A stretch of 64,000 nt of DNA from an uncultured Clostridia bacterium (lineage in GTDB: Bacteria; Bacillota; Clostridia; Christensenellales; Borkfalkiaceae): contig CANRDX010000003.1 of the NCBI GenBank assembly GCA_947629485.1, forward strand, positions 28,103 to 92,102, in the 5' to 3' direction. Made by a program: the position numbers and the translations under genes. Below the pieces are notes generated by a model. The model saw only the letters and a program-made list of their open reading frames with translations, did not search any database and was not told the DNA's origin. Numbering within the stretch: position 1 is the stretch's first letter; each line of letters begins with the position of its first letter. Positions 20,301 through 25,686 of this stretch are shown piece by piece.

Positions 20301-23300
20301 AGGCAGGCTATGAAGCGATCACTTACACCGTCACCGTCCGCAGCGCACAGCCCGTATCGGGATTCGCAGAAGACGAGGACGGCTACTACAAGACGTATTC
20401 CTACACCTTCGATTCGTCTGCCCAAACGCTCGATAAACTTGCAAGTTCGGGTTACGATTTCGTCGACTACACCTATAACGGGACGGCGTACAGCCAAATC
20501 GACTCCGCTCTCATTGCGGCATTCGGCTACAAAGACGGCACGCTCACCGTCGAGTGGAAGAACAACATCGTGAACGTCACTTTTTACAGCGACTTCAACT
20601 TTGAGGGGAGCGAGAAGCAAGATAGCGTTTCCCTGCTCTATTCCAAGACGGTGGAGTATAAAGACGGAAGTTATGCAATCGGCAGCTTCACGCTCGCGCC
20701 TACGACCCGCGACGATATCCAACAGCTCGGCTGGTGGTATCAAGACGGCGCAACGTGGCGCAACGTGACGAACGTACAGGAGTTCGTAAGTGAGAATGCC
20801 GACGAATCCACGGTCAGCCTCTACGCCATGTGGATCGAGAATATCACCGTAGGGATCACGAATTTCTCTCAAAACAATTTGATCGGCGATAGCGCAACAC
20901 AGTATATTATTGTAGGCACAGTTCGAGGCGGCCTTCCTGCCGGCATGAAGAGCGAGGAAATTTACGGGACAGTTGGGATCTCAAAGAAAGCAACGGGATA
21001 TTATGTGCTTTATAATACGGATGGTTCCAAGAGTGATTCACCGGGCGGCTCCGAGGAGATTACGATCACCTATGAAGAAGGTAGCGATGTCGGCACTTTT
21101 TCCAGTAAGTCGATGAACTCTGCCACATTCAGCAATCTGAGTGTATTTGGAGCGCAAATTACTCCCCTGGCAGATTTCGGCGGGTTGCTCTTGACAATGA
21201 CTTTCACCTATGGCGACAATCTCTCCATATCAACCTTTGGCGGCCGTGTTGTGTCGCTTGCCACATACTCGGTGCGCTATGTAAATGAGAAGGGTGAAAC
21301 GTTAGATGAAAAGAACAATGTGCGCGTAGGATACGAAGGCAGATATGAATGTGACAAGGTAGATATTGATTTCTCGAAATTGACGATCGACAACACAGTC
21401 CGCCTCAAAGATCTCTTCCCCGATGGCGTAGCTGTTCCCGCAAAAGAGGGCTACACGGGCTATTGGATGTATAATGGTCAGCGCGTCACGGGCGACGAAA
21501 AAGTTACGGGCGATATGAATATCCAAGCCGTCTACACTGTCAATTCCTACGCGGTCGAATTCACTTCCGAGAACGGATTTGCCGATTGCGAAGAGGAGGC
21601 AAAGAGCTATCTGCAAGGCACAAAGGAACTTCCTTACGGCACGCAGATCTCCTTCGTCGCCGACGGAACCCCCGTTGAGGGTCATACTTATACGGTAGGG
21701 CTTGAAAACAACATCTTCGCCGTCCCCGCAATGGTCTATTCGGGCGCGCATGCCGAAGGCTACACGGGCAAATGGCAGCTCACCGAGACCGCCGCAGGCA
21801 AGCTCACCTTCACAGCCGTCTACGAAGCGAACCTCTACGATGTCACTTTCACGAGCGATCACGCGGTGGAGGGTTGGCAGCAGGAGGGCGACGGTTGGAC
21901 GTATTCCGCGAAGTTGCTTTACGGCTTACAGGTCACATTCTCGCTTACCGACGGTTCGTCTGTCGGTGAAGTCTACACCGTGAAAGCCGAAGAAGGGCAG
22001 ATCTGCGCGCTTCCTGCTTTCCCTGTGTACCGCGAAAACGGCACGGAGTATCCCGACGTTCAAGGCTATTGGACGGCTGTGATCGACGAGGATAGCGCGG
22101 CATTCACCGCCGTCTATCGGTTGAATACGGTGTACTACAAGAGCGAAAATGCGTTCGCCACTGCGGGCGGCGAGAGCATGAAGGAAGCGACCCATCAGGT
22201 CTTGGATGTGGAAAGCTACGACTTGATCGACGTACGCTATACCCCCGACGACGAAACGCTCGAATTTGCGGGTTGGTACAACGGCGATACCGAGGTCACA
22301 AGGATCACAAGCGACATGTTTGTTGACGGTCAGCTCACCCTCACCGCGAAGTGGGTAGAAAAACCCACGCTTAAGGTGAATTTCACGGGTGAATCGAAAA
22401 TTACGGTTACATACACCGATGAGAAAGGGGAGCAGAAGACGATCACGGAAAACGGCACCTACTACATTAAGTCGGGCACAGTTGTAAGTTATACAATCAG
22501 CTCTACGGCACAGGACAATGGTCGGAACAAAGCAAGTTGGTCTTGGTCAATTACTAATGCGGCCTCGGGAAATGATAGTAAGAATGGGGATGGACCCATG
22601 AATAATGCCACGGGATCCTTCACAATGCCAAGTTCTGGAACACAGGTGCAGTTGACGGCAACGAGTTCAAATGGAAGCTGTATCGTCGAGGGGACGCTCA
22701 TCATGCTCGCAGACGGTACGCAAAAGCCTGTCGAGGAAATCACTGCCGAAGACGAGATCCTCATCTTCAACCATGAGACGGGTAAGTACGAAGCGGGCAA
22801 GATGTGGTATATCGATCATGCCGATATGGAGCGCGAATGGCATTCCATTCTCTATCTCTCCTTCTCGGACGGCACAGAGATCGGCATCTCTTACCGCCAC
22901 GCCTTCTTCGATCTCGACCTCAACAAGTATGTCTATCTGCAAGAGGATAACTACGCCGAATACTTCGGGCACAGCTTCGCGAACGTGAGTTATGTCGAAG
23001 GCGAGTTCGTCAGCGGGAGCATAGAGCTTGTGTCTGCCGAAGTGCGTATGGAGTATGTTCGCGTGTACGGTCCCATTTCGGAGTACCACTTCAACATGGT
23101 CAATGCGGGACTTCTCTCGATGCCTTCTTTCTCGGGCGGGGTCGACGGATTGATGAACTACTTTGAATATGGCGAAGGCATGAAATACGACGAGGAGAAG
23201 ATGCAGGCGGATATCGAGCAATACGGCGTGTTCACCTACGAAGATTTTGCAGAGTACATCTCCGAGGAAGACTTCAACAAGACGCCTGCGAAGTGGCTCA

Positions 23301-23389
23301 AAGTCGCGATCGGAAAGGGCATGCTTACGATGGACGAGATCCTGTGGTCGATTCAGTATCTCTATCAATCGGGCGGCTTTACAGAGTAA
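8312..23389 (+). CDS. giant repetitive envelope protein with InlB-like repeats and C-terminal Hint domain
   Basis: A 5025-residue protein. ATG 8312 has an AGGAGG site (8302-8307) at ideal spacing. The N-terminus is a basic stretch of about 30 residues, then one hydrophobic segment (about 33-53) that could be a long-headed signal peptide or an anchor. After a distinct region (about 60-560) come about 12-13 repeats of 180-215 residues (about 565-3026), each opening near Y-x-D-hydrophobic-x2-Y and containing a FDLG-[DN]-V-like strand. Then follow a less repetitive region, InlB-like repeats (about 3610-4684) and a Hint domain beginning at Cys4790. No LPxTG motif is seen. It is monocistronic between promoter 8201 and terminator 23398. 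Surface location is inferred and the function is unknown. Confidence 0.9.
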   Translation: MSRRVRRRSNKVTYTQYTVATRDRHWGACMKFVAVFSALAVVGVAGGSIIAAFTKTADRNAVDLEYGSVMTRVEEGEKFSIDQYNGYAVDPNGGDDADINLKTSTLAAEDPHGYTAVGIFARLNWNFAQQTRWNGEYHGKVNTVVEQDVQTYKYYKDGMLLSADLTTSSLVNSASQFCYLKDQDRVIWRKPVGGPSTYNGMDTEWSTGEPYSSMTISGEDGFKSQNGLPAYELSVYVIEGRTVESADVVELDDGRFKVTFVMNPKNWTETDENGNEIVKGANAYYINQMIFTGGLPEAPTFSSLTVSFIFDENWVTYASEVSEAYSAAYGPINAPCTAWGKTEYEYGNDLEFPTAYEDYFQHWADAEIDVAPPKKEITAVNCLAEAFGGLLAHPSALTLDLTVNGEKQSATAFLDLSKTDLSAFDLNALEARVGLGALNIWIENGKAYVKYGDLKVSLSLGELVGFFTSSSEGEAGGGLDTDALLAALGEGQFIVSETSAELHSVLPLLGLDIPVDFYFAIDGEQKITLDRAEARIEAGGQTIGAVIKFGGTPIAALGEEEKAAYPELMPYIAGLKDVFSSDFFRLDIGYNSKDISVMGAVDIAKSPLAVQGSLTVSLPAGEASKTLRFLYREGDVCLDLDGIKIKANVADAVELIKQYADLPDLGEGLSLDLGKLVSTVLSEEFAANLSSREEDSAFRILVRGTELLGALGLEFDLGDLSVTATPNSLALGALGATLSLTAGDPFEAGTAEGYTDLLPYAAQIAELVAGGFLHADVTYSSDTLSVSGGLDLDIRSLSAKAQFTLSYAGSEKTLDAIYANGALYLTVDGLHIKADAAGAVELVGQFVDLPESGDATDLVSKLFSLDFSELLSFGEEEETLRLTVAGTELLTALGLDFDLGSVELTVGGGRIGVSAMNATVEIAKGNAFSFDTAGYAEIVPYAETLIEIYRSGYLHADLSYEIAGLTIGGEADLDLQTFDVAAALTLSYKSASKKVDILYTQGNIFIGVDQLRLSVNAEEAAALLSDFIRLENNIEAEAALSALFAQDFSELIPELWESDDVLHITLASGKLLELFGLEFDLGDVRLAVDGDGATIKLGSAVITAHAGKAFEKDTENYLDITQYLNVVNEFAGAEALTLDVAYNGEDLTISGAVDIMLDGSAAKGDLTLAYRNKENQPVDHALFLLYSKEENALYLSIDGVKVKADVDEALSLIKELVRSDEKATQGEKTRRTRADEDMGAPLDEEALTVLEKLLSFDLGKFFALTERTEEEGGVLSLTVKGTELLSALGASFDLGDVKIELDQKGHIALSAIGGKLTLAVRAGETFEKTPTDGYIDIVKYGRDLADLFSNRTYKIAASYADETFKVRADVSFDTTSKIVEGDLILIYNSAAKEASFVYENGYFYLDLGGTYKIKTKTAGAVALIAGYLGLSETEGVEFQSLTKALDVSLDGLLTLGEKKEGEVNVLTVLLDGTALLKALGVNFDLGNVDLQIAADFLYVSVKGVSCEVTGSSRELSGLQSGAEADYTDLSEYVDSLVNVFKHDYLTLTVSYDDGKGVAVNGKVCIDMKGKQARADIEVTANGMDFRLGIAYDEGGVIYLDLDGAKIKAQSQELLDLIKDLFTKKETSRARQTRAVRTVADTPAPAALTEEQKSKLLDVLETLLSLNLDDYFELAESGEKDSLTLTVQGTELLSKLLKKDVKLGEVTVKVEKNGGLTLTVLGAEITATGGDTAFTLFDEGDGKDDYADVVTYVGYLTELFKSENLKLHIEKLTVQAGETEISASGDIEIKTDGTLAGGTLTLKAGEKSFTLTLYYEKADENILYIKLGEIKLQASIEGIKALVEKLQNKQPAAARALRIAAAVAEGSLFGVDIGEEGTFSLAADGEKLMKLFGSDIKLGEIGLEIAEGQLGISLTAEKFSLDATLSAATSITFDTPENKADYIDVVKYLDFAVELFRNRTYTVDVSYQKGEFTLAGKVLFDTTDKTATASLNLGYKNANKHVDLIYKDSFLYLTLAREEGKDDFKFKANTASAVALILGYLGVSGTGDLPSMEMPEDVFADLFQDFDDLIALSEEKDVLTILLDGTQLFEKLKVSLGDFKLGDIGVQLQKDSLTLSVLEAHLTVSGSQEPLSVTLNEADYTDLSEYVDSLVNVFKHDYLTLTVSYDDGKGVAVNGKVCIDMKGKQARADIEVTANGMDFRLGIAYDEGGVIYLDLDGAKIKAQSQELLDLIKDLFTKKETSRARQTRAVRTVADTPAPAALTEEQKSKLLDVLETLLSLNLDDYFELAESGEKDSLTLTVQGTELLSKLLKKDVKLGEVTVKVEKNGGLTLTVLGAKITATGSDDAFPLFDEGEGAENYTDVLQYVQWASAIFSSKAKAIGVTIKAGELTIDVTLDVVEGNTFMKGTIELGYRSASQTFNFIYNRNDGEDNTEGWLYLDLGGVKVKAKTEDIVALFKSVFSSVSGSEAGKTETIAFGYAVAVISEAETISFESFDTFSLTEEGGVLMLSVSGKALMSLLGEKVQSLLGEKFALESVGLSVSEKKFSVSADASASGKDIALDVSVSKSEKDALTDEDTKDLSSYIDVFKYGRMVKEIFASNTLQAELTATIGGQKLTLSLKFKKDFSMAQGTLSIGTVDLDLIYVLKDRSDGTDEKDVVIYLQAGNNVKLMANVSEVIRIIKDEKAKKEARGRIAPIALSDEDMDTLERLLTLNFGKVFELKETLAAAADESDSLAITVATADLLNAFGVNFDLGNVMITIEEGSIVLELPDKVRAELYGATKNITIAEPEKGEYHDITPIVKRVVDLIEAQAIEFAGELSFGDTNIVVEQAVFTWREDEEKQFYLKGGVGDLVLELSIVGEHAKLKVGSFGIEFNFSDIGDLIDGIKALVERVKTTIGKVKENISGKADRAELITSLEGVVKVLNNLIDILKGGEEAAGAAASARAVYEGGGLLLAPAALKPDDAKEMLLSFTLGKIAIDLFDETGYEERGLLGVVLTVGDKSAPVLTASVDTAVFKGTIPELTGEFYQLSEFTKILGFVGDAVALVAEPTLTAQIGGSVTSTNTAMYTSGLKYNVTGNMQYASGGSFPVHIDMDGNNLWVNAGLFVHFKLFLEAGETSDNSLKNLYLDILILDVDPSGKEDDTLDFYITVSEIGDPTKTGYDPLKLYAPADEVMTILSSVAAMTGLDAVTYVNEYLIRPWIDEEMVARFNGLGESLIATLINSLLKDDGQAAEGAAAIANGETVPADVFGITFDGLTLNFRSETDEEGVSRLTLFGVENAWNGDKTEKTDLTFEFSREEIAEQDRPADVADYFLIEGVDELLLALARTATHGVTADGQRANSFAETARYVREENFYIDGSISLKANLSFIPGLSLVNYDIQDLAVEVIFDENAKVGLKLHYKLPRLHEVVDIINADTEVDFMLNGGMVFIKRVVTTDSDGKALPAPEVIYRAMPLENFSKTALEQINFMFNFGSTIADAISGSSGGGTTTAEAYDLGALFRSYVTQCSYHFAENGDHSWQLVINGETLTKNVNQVDLHEITVDLGLQEKLIRTLGLKTSVSLAGILEADVEGALRLRNPQGLMDEGVERKTTDIETPMRGGMADAIESADWTAKNYLEGEYTEVTYMLGDEKIGEPQGIFFDRTTKQFYTSLKYPEFTEEQLSRNLGHTLKWQEIAPEDYKPGMTVYARYSPNTYRITLESEIQFEGAELGSDGIWRKVVEWTFTSSFAFPAAADGKVRIVGFTFNGDELETSASTWEFLRALGDGAELIFTAACEDIVYTVTFDMNGTTKTATGKYGETIPYPDTDDTKTGYSFEKWSETLATFGEIWDRHGNVTEFTVTASYTPNTYTVTLVSDYMITFDGFNFEERGDGQYYATYSFIFDTEVKLPTLNDGTQLYVLNGFTLDGDETNTTYTQIPNVARDMVLTAVWAERGVDVVFGEETVNRHIGETIQESEIPAAPAKDGYRAYWTLNGEELSGTYTLNEEDIGEDGKITFEAGYEAITYTVTVRSAQPVSGFAEDEDGYYKTYSYTFDSSAQTLDKLASSGYDFVDYTYNGTAYSQIDSALIAAFGYKDGTLTVEWKNNIVNVTFYSDFNFEGSEKQDSVSLLYSKTVEYKDGSYAIGSFTLAPTTRDDIQQLGWWYQDGATWRNVTNVQEFVSENADESTVSLYAMWIENITVGITNFSQNNLIGDSATQYIIVGTVRGGLPAGMKSEEIYGTVGISKKATGYYVLYNTDGSKSDSPGGSEEITITYEEGSDVGTFSSKSMNSATFSNLSVFGAQITPLADFGGLLLTMTFTYGDNLSISTFGGRVVSLATYSVRYVNEKGETLDEKNNVRVGYEGRYECDKVDIDFSKLTIDNTVRLKDLFPDGVAVPAKEGYTGYWMYNGQRVTGDEKVTGDMNIQAVYTVNSYAVEFTSENGFADCEEEAKSYLQGTKELPYGTQISFVADGTPVEGHTYTVGLENNIFAVPAMVYSGAHAEGYTGKWQLTETAAGKLTFTAVYEANLYDVTFTSDHAVEGWQQEGDGWTYSAKLLYGLQVTFSLTDGSSVGEVYTVKAEEGQICALPAFPVYRENGTEYPDVQGYWTAVIDEDSAAFTAVYRLNTVYYKSENAFATAGGESMKEATHQVLDVESYDLIDVRYTPDDETLEFAGWYNGDTEVTRITSDMFVDGQLTLTAKWVEKPTLKVNFTGESKITVTYTDEKGEQKTITENGTYYIKSGTVVSYTISSTAQDNGRNKASWSWSITNAASGNDSKNGDGPMNNATGSFTMPSSGTQVQLTATSSNGSCIVEGTLIMLADGTQKPVEEITAEDEILIFNHETGKYEAGKMWYIDHADMEREWHSILYLSFSDGTEIGISYRHAFFDLDLNKYVYLQEDNYAEYFGHSFANVSYVEGEFVSGSIELVSAEVRMEYVRVYGPISEYHFNMVNAGLLSMPSFSGGVDGLMNYFEYGEGMKYDEEKMQADIEQYGVFTYEDFAEYISEEDFNKTPAKWLKVAIGKGMLTMDEILWSIQYLYQSGGFTE
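12971..13477 (+). repeat. duplicated block, copy A (identical to 14810-15316)
   Basis: This 507-nt stretch reads identically to 14810-15316. The offset is 1839 nt (613 codons), so the frame is kept. Single mismatches flank it at 12970 (C versus T) and 13478-13479 (GG versus AA), and similarity continues more loosely on both sides. Confidence 0.88.
14810..15316 (+). repeat. duplicated block, copy B (identical to 12971-13477)
   Basis: Second copy of the block, 1839 nt downstream. It encodes the same 169-residue stretch, including a linker with SRARQTRAVRTVAD. Identity at silent positions points to recent duplication or gene conversion, since other units differ at most positions. Confidence 0.88.
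19141..22365 (+). repeat. InlB B-repeat/Listeria-Bacteroides-type domain array in the giant protein
   Basis: Residues about 3610-4684 contain repeated units of the type YTVTFDMNGTTKTA, YGETIPYPD, KTGYSFEKWSE and ASYTPNTYTVTL, the pattern of InlB B-repeats (Flg_new-like), which are common in surface proteins of Gram-positive gut bacteria. Several units are irregular, and one stretch (about 20850-21290) interrupts the pattern with different sequence and composition. Confidence 0.75.
22679..23122 (+). other. Hint (hedgehog/intein-type) autoprocessing domain of the giant protein
   Basis: The domain begins at Cys4790 in NGSCIVEGTLIMLADGTQKP, followed by VEEITAEDEILIFN, as in Hint domains where the first Cys is the nucleophile for the N-S acyl shift. 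A block-B-like GISYRHAFFDL supplies the conserved His. The end reads VYGPISEYHFNMVNAGLLSM, matching the usual final strands but without the terminal His-Asn used for splicing. A tail of about 88 helical residues follows. N-terminal cleavage or transfer of the upstream polypeptide to a nucleophile is therefore plausible, and protein splicing is unlikely. Activity is inferred. Confidence 0.8.
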
Positions 23390-23397
23390 AATAAAAG

Positions 23398-23420
23398 GCG
23401 CGGGGCGAAAAGCCCCGCGC
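23398..23420 (+). terminator. stem-loop terminator of the giant gene
   Basis: A perfect 9-bp GC stem (23398-23406 with 23412-23420), loop GAAAA, just 8 nt after the stop codon. The T-tract is poor (TTATGCTATATTT), so termination may be incomplete. Confidence 0.75.
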
Positions 23421-23480
23421 TTATGCTATATTTCGTCGTATCGTCGCCGTACGTCTTAACGTGTCTCAACGCGTCATTCC

Positions 23481-23600
23481 GCCCTGCCTGCATGTCTCGA
23501 TATGTCATTCCGAGGCTCGTAGAGCCGAGAGAATCCCCTAAATGAAAACACGGACTTCGTATCAGGGGATACACTCGCCCACTTCGTCTTTTTGTGGGAG
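23481..23600. repeat. relic intergenic repeat DNA related to the 45-kb element
   Basis: This stretch holds GTCATTCC twice and the 19-mer at 23551-23569, which is the reverse complement, with one mismatch, of the TCCCCTAATACGAAGTCCG sequence in the element at 45.1 and 45.4 kb. ATCCCCT (23533-23539) and AGGGGAT (23564-23570) can pair. No gene is evident. It looks like a decayed or partial copy in the opposite orientation. Confidence 0.5.
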
Positions 23601-23653
23601 CCTCTTGATATTAGTAAGTCCTCAGCGGCGATCCAAAATCCTCAACGAAATTC

Positions 23654-23692
23654 AAAGGAAAAGAGAGAGGTGTTTACCTCTCTCTTTTCCTT

Positions 23693-23693
<1 letters not shown>
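23654..23693 (-). terminator. perfect 18-bp hairpin at the tRNA-Thr 3' end
   Basis: Arms 23654-23671 and 23676-23693 are perfectly complementary, with loop GTTT. The hairpin abuts the CCA end of the tRNA on the minus strand, so it probably terminates the tRNA transcript. There is little T-run beyond it (TGAATTT on the minus strand), and it may also act in 3'-end processing. Confidence 0.6.
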
Positions 23694-23768
<75 letters not shown>

Positions 23769-23911
23769 AAAATTTGTGAAATGAATTGCTATTCGCATGC
23801 GAACCTACTGCCCCGCGCGCACCATTCTCGACTAAGCGCGGCACGAGCCGCAGGCGAAGTAGCTACATCGGCATAAATGCCAACATTTCAACTACCTAAT
23901 CAGTATAGTAA

Positions 23912-23949
23912 AATCCGCGCATTTCGTCAAGCGATAATGCGCGGATTTC
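23912..23949 (-). terminator. terminator of the asd-dapA-dapB operon
   Basis: A perfect 12-bp stem AAATCCGCGCAT/ATGCGCGGATTT (23912-23923 with 23938-23949) 27 nt past the dapB stop on the minus strand, followed by TTAC after the arm's own TTT. Confidence 0.75.
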
Positions 23950-23975
23950 GTAAAATTACACAAAGAAATTTTCAT

Positions 23976-24728
23976 TCAGGTCATGATGTCTTGGAGCAGA
24001 TCGCGCATATCGTACGATCCCGCGGGCTTATCCACGACCCACGCGGCCGCGCGCAGCGCCCCGACCGCAAAGATCTTTCTGCTCCTTGCCGAATGGGTGA
24101 GGGTGACGATCTCGTCCTCTCCCGCGAACATCACTTCGTGCTCCCCGATGATATTTCCGCCCCGCACGGCATGAATGCCAATTTCGCTCGTTCGGCGCGC
24201 TCCGCAGGCACCATGTCTGCCATAGACCTCAAAAAATGCCTTTCCGCGGGCGGAAGTTACGGCGTTCGCGAGCATGAGCGCGGTGCCCGAGGGGGCGTCT
24301 TTTTTTCGATTGTGATGCCGTTCGACGATCTCCGCGTCGAAATCCGATAAGAAGTGCGCCGCTCTTTCCGTCAGAAATTGCAGCAAGCCGATCCCAAGCG
24401 AAAAATTCCCCGATCGGAAGATGGGGATCTCCTTCTGAACGTCTCGGATGAGAAGTTCGTCCGTCGCGCCGTACCCCGTCGTGCCGAGCACAAACGGAAG
24501 CCGCCTTTTTTGCGCGAACGCCAACCGTTCCCCGAGGCCGTTCGGCGAGGAGAAGTCGATCAAAACGTCCGCCTTCTCTATGGCGCTTTCAAGATTTGCA
24601 TAGAGGGGGAAGGGAGCGTTGCCCTCGGCGATATCCACTCCGCAGGCGATCTCGTCGCCGCGTTCCTTCGCACACTCGGCGATCGCCCGTCCCATTCTTC
24701 CCATCGCGCCGCACAGAATGATCTTCAC
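23976..24728 (-). CDS. dapB: 4-hydroxy-tetrahydrodipicolinate reductase
   Basis: A 250-residue enzyme reducing the DapA product with NAD(P)H to tetrahydrodipicolinate, on the way to diaminopimelate and lysine. The N-terminal nucleotide-binding motif is GAMGRMG, the catalytic/substrate signature is ERHHNRKKDAPSGTA and the C-terminal part has THSARSRKIFAVGAL. I place the start at GTG 24728, overlapping the dapA stop as GTGA; this gives the normal MKIILCGAMGR-type opening, whereas longer readings are antisense to other sequence. Last gene of the asd-dapA-dapB operon. Confidence 0.93.
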   Translation of the reverse strand: MKIILCGAMGRMGRAIAECAKERGDEIACGVDIAEGNAPFPLYANLESAIEKADVLIDFSSPNGLGERLAFAQKRRLPFVLGTTGYGATDELLIRDVQKEIPIFRSGNFSLGIGLLQFLTERAAHFLSDFDAEIVERHHNRKKDAPSGTALMLANAVTSARGKAFFEVYGRHGACGARRTSEIGIHAVRGGNIIGEHEVMFAGEDEIVTLTHSARSRKIFAVGALRAAAWVVDKPAGSYDMRDLLQDIMT

Positions 24729-25615
24729 GGGCGCACCTCCAATCCGAACGCCTTCATCGCCTCCGAAAGAATGGCGCGGTGCTCCTCTTCGAGAGGGGTA
24801 AGAGGCGCGCGGGGCACGCCTGCGCGGAACCCGAGAAGATTCATGCCCTCCTTCACGGGAATGGGATTGACTTCGCAAAAGCACGCTTTCGCGAGGGGGA
24901 GGAGCGCGTCGGAAATGCGGACGGCGCGGTCGAGCTGCTCGGAAAACACGGCGGAAGTGAGTTCTTTCACCGCCTGCGGCGCGAGATTGGAGACGACGGA
25001 GATGACTGCCGCACCGCCCGCGCACAGAATGGGCAGGTCGAGAAGATCGTCGCCCGAGTAGACGTCGCACTTCCCGCGCACGCGGCGCAATGTTTCGAGG
25101 GTGAGCGCCATGTTTCCGCCGGCGTCCTTGATCCCCGCGAAATTTTTCATTTCGGAAAGGGCTTCCGCCGTCTCGGGAAGAATGGTGACGCCCGTTCGCG
25201 AGGGCACGTTATAGGCGATGACGGGGATATCCACGGAGCCGCAGATCGCGCCGTAGTAGGCGATAAGCCCCGCCTGCGTACACTTATTGTAATAGGGCGT
25301 GACGCAGAGGATCGCGTCCGCCCCAAGCTTCTCCGCTTCTCGCGCATTTTGCACCGCGCGCTGTGTGGAATTGCTCCCCGCGCCCACGACGATCTTTGCG
25401 CGCCCCTTCGCCGTTTCGACCGCACATTTCACAAGATCTGCGCGCTCTGTCTCGGACATGGTGGCAGGCTCGCCCGTCGTGCCGAGCACGACAAACGCGT
25501 CCGTCCCCGCATTTATCTGGTACTCTGCCATTTGGCGGAAGCTCTCGAAATCAACCCCGTCTTTTGTGAAGGGCGTGATCATAGCCGTCGCGCTCCCTCT
25601 TAAAAATCCCTTCAT
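24725..25615 (-). CDS. dapA: 4-hydroxy-tetrahydrodipicolinate synthase
   Basis: A 296-residue TIM-barrel aldolase condensing pyruvate with aspartate semialdehyde. The Schiff-base Lys163 is in AGIKDAGG, the catalytic Tyr135 in AYNVPSRTG, and the GTTGEPATM motif is at about residues 45-53. Normal length for the family. It lies 71 nt after asd, whose product it uses, and overlaps dapB. The cluster should feed both lysine and the meso-diaminopimelate of peptidoglycan. Confidence 0.96.
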   Translation of the reverse strand: MKGFLRGSATAMITPFTKDGVDFESFRQMAEYQINAGTDAFVVLGTTGEPATMSETERADLVKCAVETAKGRAKIVVGAGSNSTQRAVQNAREAEKLGADAILCVTPYYNKCTQAGLIAYYGAICGSVDIPVIAYNVPSRTGVTILPETAEALSEMKNFAGIKDAGGNMALTLETLRRVRGKCDVYSGDDLLDLPILCAGGAAVISVVSNLAPQAVKELTSAVFSEQLDRAVRISDALLPLAKACFCEVNPIPVKEGMNLLGFRAGVPRAPLTPLEEEHRAILSEAMKAFGLEVRP

Positions 25616-25686
25616 GAAATTCTCCTTATCCTATGGAATAAGGATATGAGGGAAGGGGGGAATTTGTGAATTTTCACAAAAGAGCG

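Noticed and set aside
8234..20872. Very long minus-strand open frames opposite the giant gene (8234-12229, 12899-15559, 16253-20872)
   Set aside because: They have no ribosome sites, promoters or recognisable domains, and mirror the repeats of the plus-strand gene. GC-rich codon bias suppresses stops on the opposite strand.
22679..23389. C-terminal region of the giant protein considered as a splicing intein
   Set aside because: There is no C-terminal His-Asn plus extein nucleophile, and no homing endonuclease; a cleavage-only Hint domain fits better.
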